This document shows positions 14,572 through 20,142 of a stretch of DNA of 20,142 nt, in pieces. The DNA is taken from positions 1 through 20,142 of the forward strand of contig CAMPVQ010000010.1 of assembly GCA_946997535.1 (NCBI GenBank), given 5' to 3'. Under the pieces are notes generated by a model, which was not told where the DNA came from, did not search any database, and worked only from the letters and a program-made list of their open reading frames with translations. This DNA is from an uncultured Candidatus Saccharibacteria bacterium. GTDB lineage: Bacteria > Patescibacteriota > Saccharimonadia > Saccharimonadales > Saccharimonadaceae. A program made the translations under genes and the position numbers. Positions within the stretch are counted from its first letter, which is position 1; each line of letters begins with the position of its first letter.

Positions 14572-15465
14572 TTACTTTTGCTTCTTGCTTAGCAAGTGAC
14601 GTGCATAAACCTTACGGGTTGTAATGGCGATAGCACCAGCAGCAACGAGGGCAACTACTAGAGCAATGGTTGACTTACTGTAAGCCTGACCGTTAATCAT
14701 AAAGTAGCCAGTGTTTGGGCTGCGGAAGCCGCGGCGACCGTGGCGACGATGGTTCTTATCGTGGCTCTTGCTCTGGTTGTGGTCGCCTTGACCGTTCTTA
14801 CCTTGGTCGTTTTTACCATTTTGACCGTTCTGACCGCTCTGATCATTCTCATTATTCTGGCCGTTCTGATTATTCTGGCTACCCTGATTCTGGTTACCGT
14901 TATTATCCTTGTCGTTGTCACTGTCGTACTCATGACTGTAGTCATTATAGTCTGGGATCACCGATGGGATAACAGCCGTCCAGTTGACGGTAATCTTGGT
15001 CGTAGCGTTGACGTCGTTACCCTGTTTATCCTTGCCCTTGGCAATAAACTCGACAGCGTGCTTACCGACACCAAGCTCAGCTGGTAGGTCAAACTCAATC
15101 TCGGTATCTTTGCCAGCCACGAGCTTACCCTGCTTGACTGGCTTGCCATCAATCTTCATCTCGTAATCAACATCGACGTCTGCAGTGACGGTTAGCTTAT
15201 TGCGCTGGTTCTTGGTCTCGCCAGCGTTGTTGTCTTGCGTCCAAGAGAAGATGCCTTGGTTGTCTTTACCGAGCTTCTTTCCATTAAAGCTGGTCACACG
15301 TAACTTGACTGCATTCTCCACCTTAAGTTTGACGGTCTGCGTCAAAGCATTAGCATCGGTAGCACGCACAACTGACATTGGCAATACTGCGGTGAGGCCG
15401 ATGGCGAGCGTCCCGAGGGCAATTACGCCCACTGAGACACTCTTTAGGTAATTACGTTTAGTCAT
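14572..15465 (-). CDS. PNTGY-anchored Ig-like surface protein
   Basis: A 297-aa protein with complete wall-anchor architecture: signal peptide (1-36), an all-beta Ig/WxL-like domain (about 41-166), an Asn/Gln/Gly-rich linker (about 172-232), a basic patch (RRHGRRG), the motif SPNTGY at 249-254, a hydrophobic segment (about 264-283) and a basic tail RKVYARHLLSKKQK. This matches an LPxTG-type sorting signal with PNTG replacing LPxTG, so a sortase substrate is likely; no sortase gene is in the window. Its ATG directly abuts the TAA of the DUF916-like gene, whose last codons carry the GGAG ribosome site, so the two are translationally coupled. In Gram-positive csc clusters a small LPxTG protein accompanies the DUF916 protein. 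Confidence 0.88.
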   Translation of the reverse strand: MTKRNYLKSVSVGVIALGTLAIGLTAVLPMSVVRATDANALTQTVKLKVENAVKLRVTSFNGKKLGKDNQGIFSWTQDNNAGETKNQRNKLTVTADVDVDYEMKIDGKPVKQGKLVAGKDTEIEFDLPAELGVGKHAVEFIAKGKDKQGNDVNATTKITVNWTAVIPSVIPDYNDYSHEYDSDNDKDNNGNQNQGSQNNQNGQNNENDQSGQNGQNGKNDQGKNGQGDHNQSKSHDKNHRRHGRRGFRSPNTGYFMINGQAYSKSTIALVVALVAAGAIAITTRKVYARHLLSKKQK

Positions 15466-16467
15466 TTATTTATCTCCTTTACGGCTGGTAGCCTTATGTG
15501 ATTTAGCTGACTTATTGTTGCGCTTGCGAGCGTCCATAATGCCCTTTACGTTAATAGCGGTAAATACTGCAATTAGCAAGATACCAATGATAGCAAGTAC
15601 AAAAATCCAAATTGGCACTGAGACTACAACCTTTTCGATAGAATGGTCACGACCGTTGACACTCACCTTCTGCTTGACCTTGTAGATACCGGTGCGCATT
15701 TGCGTCCAGGTCATATCGAAGTCGCGGCTAGTCTCTGGGTAAACACTGGCCTGCTGTTGTTCACCTTGGAACTCAAGGCGGTTGTCAAGCCATGAGTGGA
15801 CTTCCATTGAGTAGTTGACAGCGGCGGCCACGTTACCTTCGTTCTTAATGGTGAATGAAGACTTGAGCGGAGCCTGTGGCTGGTAGCCTGGGATAGACTG
15901 CTTCTCAATAGTGTTACGGTCAACAGTCTTGCCACCCTTCATGCTGGCGGAAATCACCATACCAACACGGGCGCTTGACTTCACACTAGTGGTTGCACTC
16001 TTGTCTTGTGTTGGCAAAACAGTTGAGGCAAACAAAGTGGCATACTGCGTGCCGGCTGGCGGGTTGTCTGGCACCTTAATGGTGTAATTAACCACGGCAG
16101 TCTTGCCTGCTGGGATGCCATGAAGCTCGGACTTGTCAACAGAGATCCAGTCCTTCATCAAACTATACTTACCAACCTTGTCATAGTTTGGTGCTGAGTA
16201 GTTGTTATTAACAATGGTGTAAGAACCAGAGCCAATCTTGAAGTCCATCGGGATGGTTGAGGTGTTCTTCACCGTCATTTGACCCTTATAGACCTGCTTT
16301 GGCGCCAACTCGATTGAGTTCGTCGCCGGTGAAATCATCAAACCAGTGGTTGGCTTGACATCCTTTTTATTTGCGGCCGACACCACACCAGTGGTAATCA
16401 TTGCCAACGCCAGCACTGCCGCCGAAACGGTAAGCGCGTGGTGTTTAATTTTATGTAGTAACGTCAT
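15466..16467 (-). CDS. DUF916-like (CscA/WxLIP-type) membrane-anchored surface protein
   Basis: A 333-aa protein with a signal peptide (1-32), a DUF916-like beta domain (about 42-165: TGLMISPATNSIEL, VYKGQMTVKNTS, then ISVDKSELHGIPAGKTAVVNYTIKVP and AGTQYATLF), a second beta domain (about 180-282: SSFTIKNEGNVAAAVNYSME, RTGIYKVKQKV), a C-terminal transmembrane helix (about 284-305) and a basic cytoplasmic tail. Gram-positive DUF916/DUF3324 proteins have this order and bind WxL proteins or peptidoglycan. It starts a dicistronic operon with the PNTGY protein and lies next to four WxL-like genes. The AAAGGAGG ribosome site is strong, and a TG-extended TATAAT lies upstream. The family call is by pattern and not by search. 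Confidence 0.87.
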   Translation of the reverse strand: MTLLHKIKHHALTVSAAVLALAMITTGVVSAANKKDVKPTTGLMISPATNSIELAPKQVYKGQMTVKNTSTIPMDFKIGSGSYTIVNNNYSAPNYDKVGKYSLMKDWISVDKSELHGIPAGKTAVVNYTIKVPDNPPAGTQYATLFASTVLPTQDKSATTSVKSSARVGMVISASMKGGKTVDRNTIEKQSIPGYQPQAPLKSSFTIKNEGNVAAAVNYSMEVHSWLDNRLEFQGEQQQASVYPETSRDFDMTWTQMRTGIYKVKQKVSVNGRDHSIEKVVVSVPIWIFVLAIIGILLIAVFTAINVKGIMDARKRNNKSAKSHKATSRKGDK

Positions 16468-16484
16468 TAAACCTCCTTTACCTC

Positions 16485-16509
16485 CATTACACTTATGTAT
16501 ATTATATCA
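16485..16509 (-). promoter_or_regulatory. Promoter of the DUF916-like/PNTGY operon
   Basis: On the minus strand TGATATAAT is an extended -10 (hexamer 16506-16501). The next 17 nt downstream share 16 of 17 positions with the promoter region of the 257-aa gene (block 16485-16501). A convincing -35 was not found. Confidence 0.6.
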
Positions 16510-16560
16510 CACAAGTAACGTAATAATGCAATAGTTTTACTAGACTCTACACGTCTATAA

Positions 16561-16588
16561 AATTAAAAGCCCCGCCAAAGGCGGGGTT
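16561..16588 (-). terminator. Terminator of the 223-aa WxL-like gene
   Basis: On the minus strand AACCCCGCC, loop TTT, GGCGGGG, then CTTTTAATTTT, 20 nt after the stop codon. Confidence 0.88.
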
Positions 16589-16607
16589 CTTATGTTAACT
16601 TAGCTTA

Positions 16608-17279
16608 TTATTGCTGAGCCGGAGTAACAACAGGAGCGGCGGCGGCAGTAGCATCGTCGGCAGCAACCGTGTAGACAACTTCATCGGTATAAGTACCAGG
16701 AGCAACAGTAGCATCCTTCTTGAAGTTGAACTTAGTCTCAGCCTTAGCGCGATCAAGAGTCTTGAGATCTTCCTTCTTGGCTTCTACTAGAACGATTGGA
16801 GTACCACTCTTCTTTGGCATTGCAAAGGTATTCTCAGTAGTCTTGTCACCCTTGGTGACCTTAACAAGAGCGCTCCAACCTTTAGAGGCAGCGTTAGTAT
16901 CAGCAACCGTTGGGATACCATCGGCAGTTGGATCGGCACCATTCTTGAGGTCGGTATCCTCGTCGGCATCAGCTAGGGTAATGCGGCCTGGCACGTTACC
17001 TTGGTATGTCACGGTTAAGCCGTTACCTTGCGCAGTGTTATGCTTGTCGTCGGTGTTACCGGTAGCATCGTCATTGGCCTTACCATTGCTAACCTTGCCC
17101 TTACCGAATGTATCGTCAAGATTAACACCAATTTCCTTCTCTACAACCATTTTAACGGTCTGTGTTACCGAAGTAGGCTGAGTTTCTGCGTTGGCTACTG
17201 GAGCCAACACGGTTACGCCAACCAAGCCAAGCGCCATAGTACCCATGGCGAGGAATGGCATAGCTTTGACAATTTTCAT
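16608..17279 (-). CDS. WxL-like secreted beta-sandwich protein, paralogue A
   Basis: A 223-aa exported protein, the longest of four paralogues. The signal peptide MKIVKAMPFLAMGTMALGLV...VANA (1-31) is nearly identical in all four. The mature part starts with the TQTVKMVVEKE strand, then has an acidic loop (DADEDTDLKNG), SKGWSALV as the tryptophan motif and a closing APGTYTDEVVYTVA strand. It alone has an Ala/Pro tail (ATAAAAPVVTPAQQ). No anchor, cysteine or membrane segment is present, so it is probably bound non-covalently, as WxL proteins are. Strong AAAGGAGG ribosome site. Monocistronic, with its own conserved promoter module and terminator. Confidence 0.85.
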   Translation of the reverse strand: MKIVKAMPFLAMGTMALGLVGVTVLAPVANAETQPTSVTQTVKMVVEKEIGVNLDDTFGKGKVSNGKANDDATGNTDDKHNTAQGNGLTVTYQGNVPGRITLADADEDTDLKNGADPTADGIPTVADTNAASKGWSALVKVTKGDKTTENTFAMPKKSGTPIVLVEAKKEDLKTLDRAKAETKFNFKKDATVAPGTYTDEVVYTVAADDATAAAAPVVTPAQQ

Positions 17280-17305
17280 TTGTCCTCCTTTAAATTATTT
17301 ATTTA

Positions 17306-17358
17306 TTAGTGTCTCCACTAATTAAACTAATTATATCAGTTAATTTGCTTAAGCGCAA
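17306..17358 (-). promoter_or_regulatory. Conserved promoter + 5' hairpin module, copy A
   Basis: On the minus strand TTGCGC (17358-17353), 17-bp spacer, TG-extended TATAAT (17335-17330), 8 nt, then TTAGTGGAGACACTAA (17321-17306), a 6-bp inverted repeat around GAGA. The predicted transcription start is at the edge of the hairpin. Confidence 0.75.
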
Positions 17359-17455
17359 TAGAATTATGGCTAATTTTACCGTCTTACTAGTAATTTTTAC
17401 CACGGGTTCCGCCCTGCTTTGTGGTATTTAATGTTCGGGACATCTAACGCGATAT

Positions 17456-17487
17456 ACAAAAAGCCAGCCCACTTTATGGGGCTGGCT
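17456..17487 (-). terminator. Terminator of the 186-aa WxL-like gene B
   Basis: On the minus strand AGCCAGCCC, 8-nt loop, GGGCTGGCT, then TTTTGTATA; 26 nt after the stop codon. Confidence 0.85.
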
Positions 17488-17512
17488 AAATGAGCTAATT
17501 AGCTACTATAAA

Positions 17513-18073
17513 CTAGTTATTTTCGCCACTAGCAGCTGGGGCTGGGTTAGCAACCAACGAATACTCTACAACGTCTGAATACTCACCAGCTTGGATGGTG
17601 CTGTCAGTGTTGAAGTTGAAGTGAGCCTTTGCGGTAACATCACCGGTCTTTGCTGTTTCCTCAATTACAACAGCAGTAGTGCCCGTGGCTGGTATAGCAT
17701 GCTTGTTGCCATCCTTACCAGTAACATTCCAACCTGGGTTAGAAGTGATATCAGCTAAAGTCTTGATTTCAGCTTTAGACTTATCGCCATCTAGGCGCAA
17801 ACTGGTATCGTCGTCTTTGTCGGTCAAAGTTAGCTTAAAACCATTAGCTGAGTTACACTTGACCTTGAACTGCGACTCGGCATTCTTGCCATCGTTGCTC
17901 TTCACTTCGTCCAAAACCGACTTCTCTAGACCCAACTCAGAAGCGACATTCACTGACACCTTCTGGGTGGCAGTTGAATTAGCGTTCGCTACTGGAGCTA
18001 GAAATGTTGCACCAACCAAGCCAAGTGCCATAGTACCCATAGCTAGGAATGGTGTAGCTTTGATAATTTTCAT
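17513..18073 (-). CDS. WxL-like secreted beta-sandwich protein, paralogue B
   Basis: A 186-aa exported paralogue. Signal peptide MKIIKATPFLAMG...VANA (1-31). The first mature strand is TQKVSVNVASELGL, then NGFKLTLTDKDDDTSLRLDGD (acidic loop), NPGWNVTGKD (tryptophan motif) and QAGEYSDVVEYSLV near the C-terminus. It has a single cysteine (KCNSANG), which the others lack. No anchor is present. AGGAGGG ribosome site. Its promoter module carries the diverged, compensatory version of the 5' hairpin. Confidence 0.85.
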   Translation of the reverse strand: MKIIKATPFLAMGTMALGLVGATFLAPVANANSTATQKVSVNVASELGLEKSVLDEVKSNDGKNAESQFKVKCNSANGFKLTLTDKDDDTSLRLDGDKSKAEIKTLADITSNPGWNVTGKDGNKHAIPATGTTAVVIEETAKTGDVTAKAHFNFNTDSTIQAGEYSDVVEYSLVANPAPAASGENN

Positions 18074-18096
18074 TTTCCCTCCTACTTACTTTAATA

Positions 18097-18149
18097 TTAG
18101 TACATTTACTAACTACTTTAGTATAACAGGTATTCGCTTATAAGCGCAA
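18097..18149 (-). promoter_or_regulatory. Conserved promoter + 5' hairpin module, copy B
   Basis: On the minus strand TTGCGC (18149-18144), 18-bp spacer, TG-extended TATACT (18125-18120), 7 nt, then TTAGTAAATGTACTAA (18112-18097). The loop differs from the other copies and the top pair is A-T instead of G-C, keeping the stem intact. Confidence 0.75.
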
Positions 18150-18220
18150 GTGCTTTGGCGCTGCGCTCGCCGCTGCTACCACATTTTATTTACTGGTAAA
18201 TTTTACTACGTCACAACTAT

Positions 18221-18256
18221 AGACAAAAGCAGCCTAGCTGAGCCGAGGCTGCTTTT
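18221..18256 (-). terminator. Terminator of the 186-aa WxL-like gene C
   Basis: AAAAGCAGCCT (18225-18235) and AGGCTGCTTTT (18246-18256) form a perfect 11-bp stem with T-tract ends on both strands; 23 nt after the stop codon of gene C. Confidence 0.85.
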
Positions 18257-18278
18257 GACCTATTATTAGCTAAACAAA

Positions 18279-18839
18279 TTACAAGTTAGAAGCTACCGTA
18301 TACTCAACGAGGTCGCTGTAAGTACCGCTTGGAATTGAGTTGTCTGCCTTAAAGGTGTAAGCAACGTCGAACTTAGTGACTGAAGCTGATGGGGTGCTAG
18401 TTTTAGCAACCTCTAGCTTATTGCTGTTGCTCTTAGCTGGCATAGCCTTCTTGCTACCATTTAGAACAACACTCCAACCGAGACTGCTGGTTTCACTAAT
18501 ATCATCAGCGGCTGGAATAGGAACGCCACCATTGCCACCATTTAGACGTAGGTTTGTATCGTCGTCAGCATCTGATAGTCTAACTGTAAAGCCATTAGCT
18601 GGGTTACCTTCAACTTCACCCTTGGTTGCCGCGCTTTCCTTGCCGTCTAGATTACCAGTAACAGTACCCTGACCCTGAGTAAGCTTAATAGACAAGTGTG
18701 AGCCAACCGTAACCTGAACGGTCTGCTGTGCAGAAGCACTGTCATCAGCGTTAGCCACTGGTGCTAACACGGTTACACCGACTAGACCTAGTGCCATGGT
18801 GCCCATAGCTAGGAATGGCATAGCTTTCACAATTTTCAT
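18279..18839 (-). CDS. WxL-like secreted beta-sandwich protein, paralogue C
   Basis: A 186-aa exported paralogue with a signal peptide identical in sequence to that of copy A through VANA (1-31). Mature features: QQTVQVTVGSHLSIKL first strand, NGFTVRLSDADDDTNLRLNG with the clearest acidic loop, SLGWSVVLNG tryptophan motif, and PSGTYSDLVEYTVASNL as the last strand, ending the protein. No cysteine and no anchor. AAAGGAGG ribosome site with a longer 10-nt spacing to the ATG. Monocistronic. Confidence 0.85.
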   Translation of the reverse strand: MKIVKAMPFLAMGTMALGLVGVTVLAPVANADDSASAQQTVQVTVGSHLSIKLTQGQGTVTGNLDGKESAATKGEVEGNPANGFTVRLSDADDDTNLRLNGGNGGVPIPAADDISETSSLGWSVVLNGSKKAMPAKSNSNKLEVAKTSTPSASVTKFDVAYTFKADNSIPSGTYSDLVEYTVASNL

Positions 18840-18869
18840 TGTATTTATCCTCCTTTTAAACTTTTTATC

Positions 18870-18921
18870 TTAGTGTCTCCACTAATTACTTTAATTATAA
18901 CATAAAAATATTTAAGCGCAA
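18870..18921 (-). promoter_or_regulatory. Conserved promoter + 5' hairpin module, copy C
   Basis: On the minus strand TTGCGC (18921-18916), 16-bp spacer, TG-extended TATAAT (18899-18894), 8 nt, then TTAGTGGAGACACTAA (18885-18870), identical to copy A. Confidence 0.75.
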
Positions 18922-19091
18922 GGGCTTTGATCTAATTCTAGCGTATTTTTTACTACAAACTAAGAGTTCAATGGTCGGCTCCTCTCAAATTGGCGATTGC
19001 CACGTCAGTCTACCCCCCCCTGATGACTAACTAATGACCAGCCAACGATGCGAGTATTCATCACGACAAACCCGCCTTCGCAGGCTCATCA

Positions 19092-19131
19092 CCAAATAAA
19101 ATAAACTCCTCGGAGGTATGGGGAGTTTATT
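19092..19131 (-). terminator. Terminator of the 184-aa WxL-like gene D
   Basis: AATAAACTCC (19100-19109) and GGAGTTTATT (19122-19131) form a 10-bp stem; on the minus strand it is followed by TTATTTGG. It lies 19 nt after the stop codon. Confidence 0.75.
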
Positions 19132-19149
19132 TATCTGCAAGTAATAGTA

Positions 19150-19704
19150 TTAGTTTACTTGGTTTGGCGATACCGTGTAAAGCACCGTGGTCTTGTAAGT
19201 ACCGTTAGCGACTGAGTTATCGGCCTTGGCTGCATATTGCACAGTGAACGTGCCGCCGCCTGGCTGGTCAGTCTTCGTTACCTGCTGGCCCTGCCCCTTC
19301 GGCATTACCTTATGATGAGCGCTGTTATAATACACACTCCAGCCCTTAGAAACCGTAGCCAAAGTAGCGTTATCAACTGACGGGATGACCGACTTGGTAC
19401 TATTGCCGTTTAAGAGCATGTCGGTGTTGCCATCGTTATCCTCGATAGTCACAGTGTAGCCCTTCAATAAATTGCTACCGATTGTACCAGTAGTAGTTGA
19501 GCTGAGTGCGCCGTCAGGCGTGGCGGTAACATCGCTCTGGCTCAAAGAAAAGCTCAGGGTTGGCTTGATATCAACTGACACAGTCTGTGAAGCCGTGCTC
19601 TTGGCCTCTTCAGCATTTACCACTGGAGCTAGCACAGTAGCACCCACTAAGCCGAGCGACAAGAAGCCCATTGCCAATAGCGGGAAAGCCTTAACAATTT
19701 TCAT
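19150..19704 (-). CDS. WxL-like secreted beta-sandwich protein, paralogue D
   Basis: A 184-aa exported paralogue and the most diverged in its signal peptide (MKIVKAFPLLAMGFLSLGLV...VVNA, 1-31). Mature part: SQTVSVDIKPTLSFSL first strand, GYTVTIEDNDGNTDMLLNG acidic loop, SKGWSVYYNS tryptophan motif, and ANGTYKTTVLYTVSPN as last strand. No cysteine, no anchor. AAAGGAGG-type ribosome site 8 nt from the ATG. It is the last gene on this side; beyond its promoter lies a non-coding stretch. Confidence 0.85.
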   Translation of the reverse strand: MKIVKAFPLLAMGFLSLGLVGATVLAPVVNAEEAKSTASQTVSVDIKPTLSFSLSQSDVTATPDGALSSTTTGTIGSNLLKGYTVTIEDNDGNTDMLLNGNSTKSVIPSVDNATLATVSKGWSVYYNSAHHKVMPKGQGQQVTKTDQPGGGTFTVQYAAKADNSVANGTYKTTVLYTVSPNQVN

Positions 19705-19735
19705 TTTTTGTTCCTCCTTTTTGGGTATTTATCTC

Positions 19736-19788
19736 TTAGTGTCTCCACTAATTACCTCAATTATAACAAAATGACGCCATAAACACAA
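19736..19788 (-). promoter_or_regulatory. Conserved promoter + 5' hairpin module, copy D
   Basis: On the minus strand TTGTGT (19788-19783), 17-bp spacer, TG-extended TATAAT (19765-19760), 8 nt, then TTAGTGGAGACACTAA (19751-19736), identical to copies A and C. Confidence 0.75.
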
Positions 19789-19798
19789 GGGTTTTAAT

Positions 19799-19832
19799 GC
19801 CAATTTTGTAGTAAATTTGTGATAAAATTGGC
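19799..19832. repeat. 9-bp inverted repeat upstream of gene D
   Basis: GCCAATTTT (19799-19807) and AAAATTGGC (19824-19832) are perfect arms around 16 nt. It may be an operator or the end of a divergent unit. A TG-extended TAAAAT on the plus strand (19820-19828) overlaps the right arm. Confidence 0.5.
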
Positions 19833-20068
19833 GCCATCCCACTGCCCCGAGTGGCACAGAGCCTTCAGAGGTAGCGCCGCCACAAGGCGCGATAACCGCG
19901 CCTGACGTGTCTAGACTCATCTAAGCTGCGAAATTGCCCTCAACGCCCCGCTCACGCCACCCTAGGCGGTAAAATTACCCCTAGGCCTCATAAAACAGCA
20001 CTACTAAATAAATGTTGCTGCGCGGGGGGGCAAAGCCGGTAGCTTCCCAGTGGCGGAAAATTGGTATT

Positions 20069-20100
20069 CAAAAAGCCCCCGCGTTAACGGAGGCTTTTTG
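20069..20100. terminator. Strong bidirectional terminator
   Basis: CAAAAAGCC...GGCTTTTTG with a C/A mismatch and an inner CCG/CGG pairing around a CGTTAA loop gives a stem of about 12 bp with T-tracts on either strand. It could end a plus-strand RNA from the left or a minus-strand gene entering from the right edge, where two minus-strand frames stop at 20116 and 20122. Confidence 0.8.
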
Positions 20101-20142
20101 AAATTCGGCACCGCGCTATTTTACCGCAAAGCAGTATCGTCG

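Larger units (their letters stand above)
18840..19149. other. Intergenic stretch between WxL-like genes D and C
   Basis: About 310 bp: leader and promoter module of gene C (18840-18921), an AT-rich stretch, a C8 run (19013-19020), and the terminator of gene D (19092-19131). No additional gene is supported. Confidence 0.6.
19705..20142. other. Non-coding stretch with several hairpins; possible structured RNA
   Basis: About 440 bp with no supported gene. After the promoter of gene D, the plus strand holds GGCGC (19830-19834) / GCGCC (19874-19878) enclosing a CCACT/AGTGG hairpin, then GGCGCG/CGCGCC (19886-19902), then an approximately 11-bp bulged hairpin (19961-19985), a G7 run (20024-20030) and a strong terminator. 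This could be a non-coding RNA of up to about 270 nt, but the weak promoter seen (TGATAAAAT, 19820-19828) would start transcription inside the first stem. No tmRNA, RNase P or 6S hallmark was recognised. Confidence 0.35.

Noticed and set aside
17380..19820. Recurring AT-rich TAAWTTTTACTACR-like motif upstream of the four promoter modules
   Set aside because: The copies are loosely similar, vary in distance from the promoter and one is in the opposite orientation; this may be base composition only.
19830..20100. tmRNA, RNase P RNA or 6S RNA
   Set aside because: No tRNA-like end, no tag frame, no conserved RNase P core strings and no single long 6S-type hairpin were recognised.

Overview
The window looks like a chromosomal segment of a Candidatus Saccharibacteria (TM7, Patescibacteria/CPR) genome. 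This is inferred from gene content and protein style: tandem small secreted proteins with near-identical signal peptides, a DUF916-like protein, a PNTGY variant of the LPxTG sorting motif, a PcsB-like CHAP hydrolase, a KGG-motif protein and leaderless housekeeping genes. No rRNA or other taxonomic marker is present, so the assignment rests on protein character only.

Layout. (1) 1-1142: 3' part of a visibly A+T-rich DUF262/HNH nuclease gene, probably horizontally acquired defence DNA. (2) 1367-5787: envelope housekeeping genes, namely a polytopic membrane protein, divergent signal peptidase I (lepB), a CtpA/S41 protease and a PcsB-like CHAP peptidoglycan hydrolase. (3) 5881-7950: a large secreted protein joining a beta-sandwich domain to a C-type-lectin/FGE-like domain, with a G8 tract at its signal peptide. 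(4) 8253-10813: a two-gene operon (106-aa DUF5663-like protein, then a 747-aa acidic low-complexity protein). (5) 10897-11703: an ImmA/IrrE-like Zn-protease with a zinc ribbon, and a convergent KGG-motif stress-like protein with an elaborate leader. (6) 11997-19704: eight surface genes, all on the minus strand. These are two secreted stalk-like proteins ending exactly in PNTGYEF, a two-gene operon (DUF916-like membrane protein plus PNTGY-anchored Ig-like protein), and four WxL-like secreted paralogues of 184-223 aa. (7) 19705-20142: a structured non-coding stretch ending in a strong bidirectional terminator.

How it works together (inference). Regions 3 and 6 resemble a reduced, diverged csc/WxL cell-surface complex of Gram-positive bacteria: a DUF916 membrane protein, a small sortase-anchored protein and several unanchored WxL-type beta-sandwich proteins. 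Signal peptidase I, CtpA and the CHAP hydrolase nearby would process or remodel the same envelope.

Most notable are the four WxL-like paralogues. Each has the same non-coding promoter module: a TTGYGY -35, a TG-extended -10, then 7-8 nt later a 16-nt inverted repeat that would be the first structure of the mRNA. One copy carries a compensatory base-pair change. Translation signals split in two: lepB, ctpA, the protease gene and the 284-aa membrane gene look leaderless, while most surface genes have strong AAAGGAGG-type ribosome sites.
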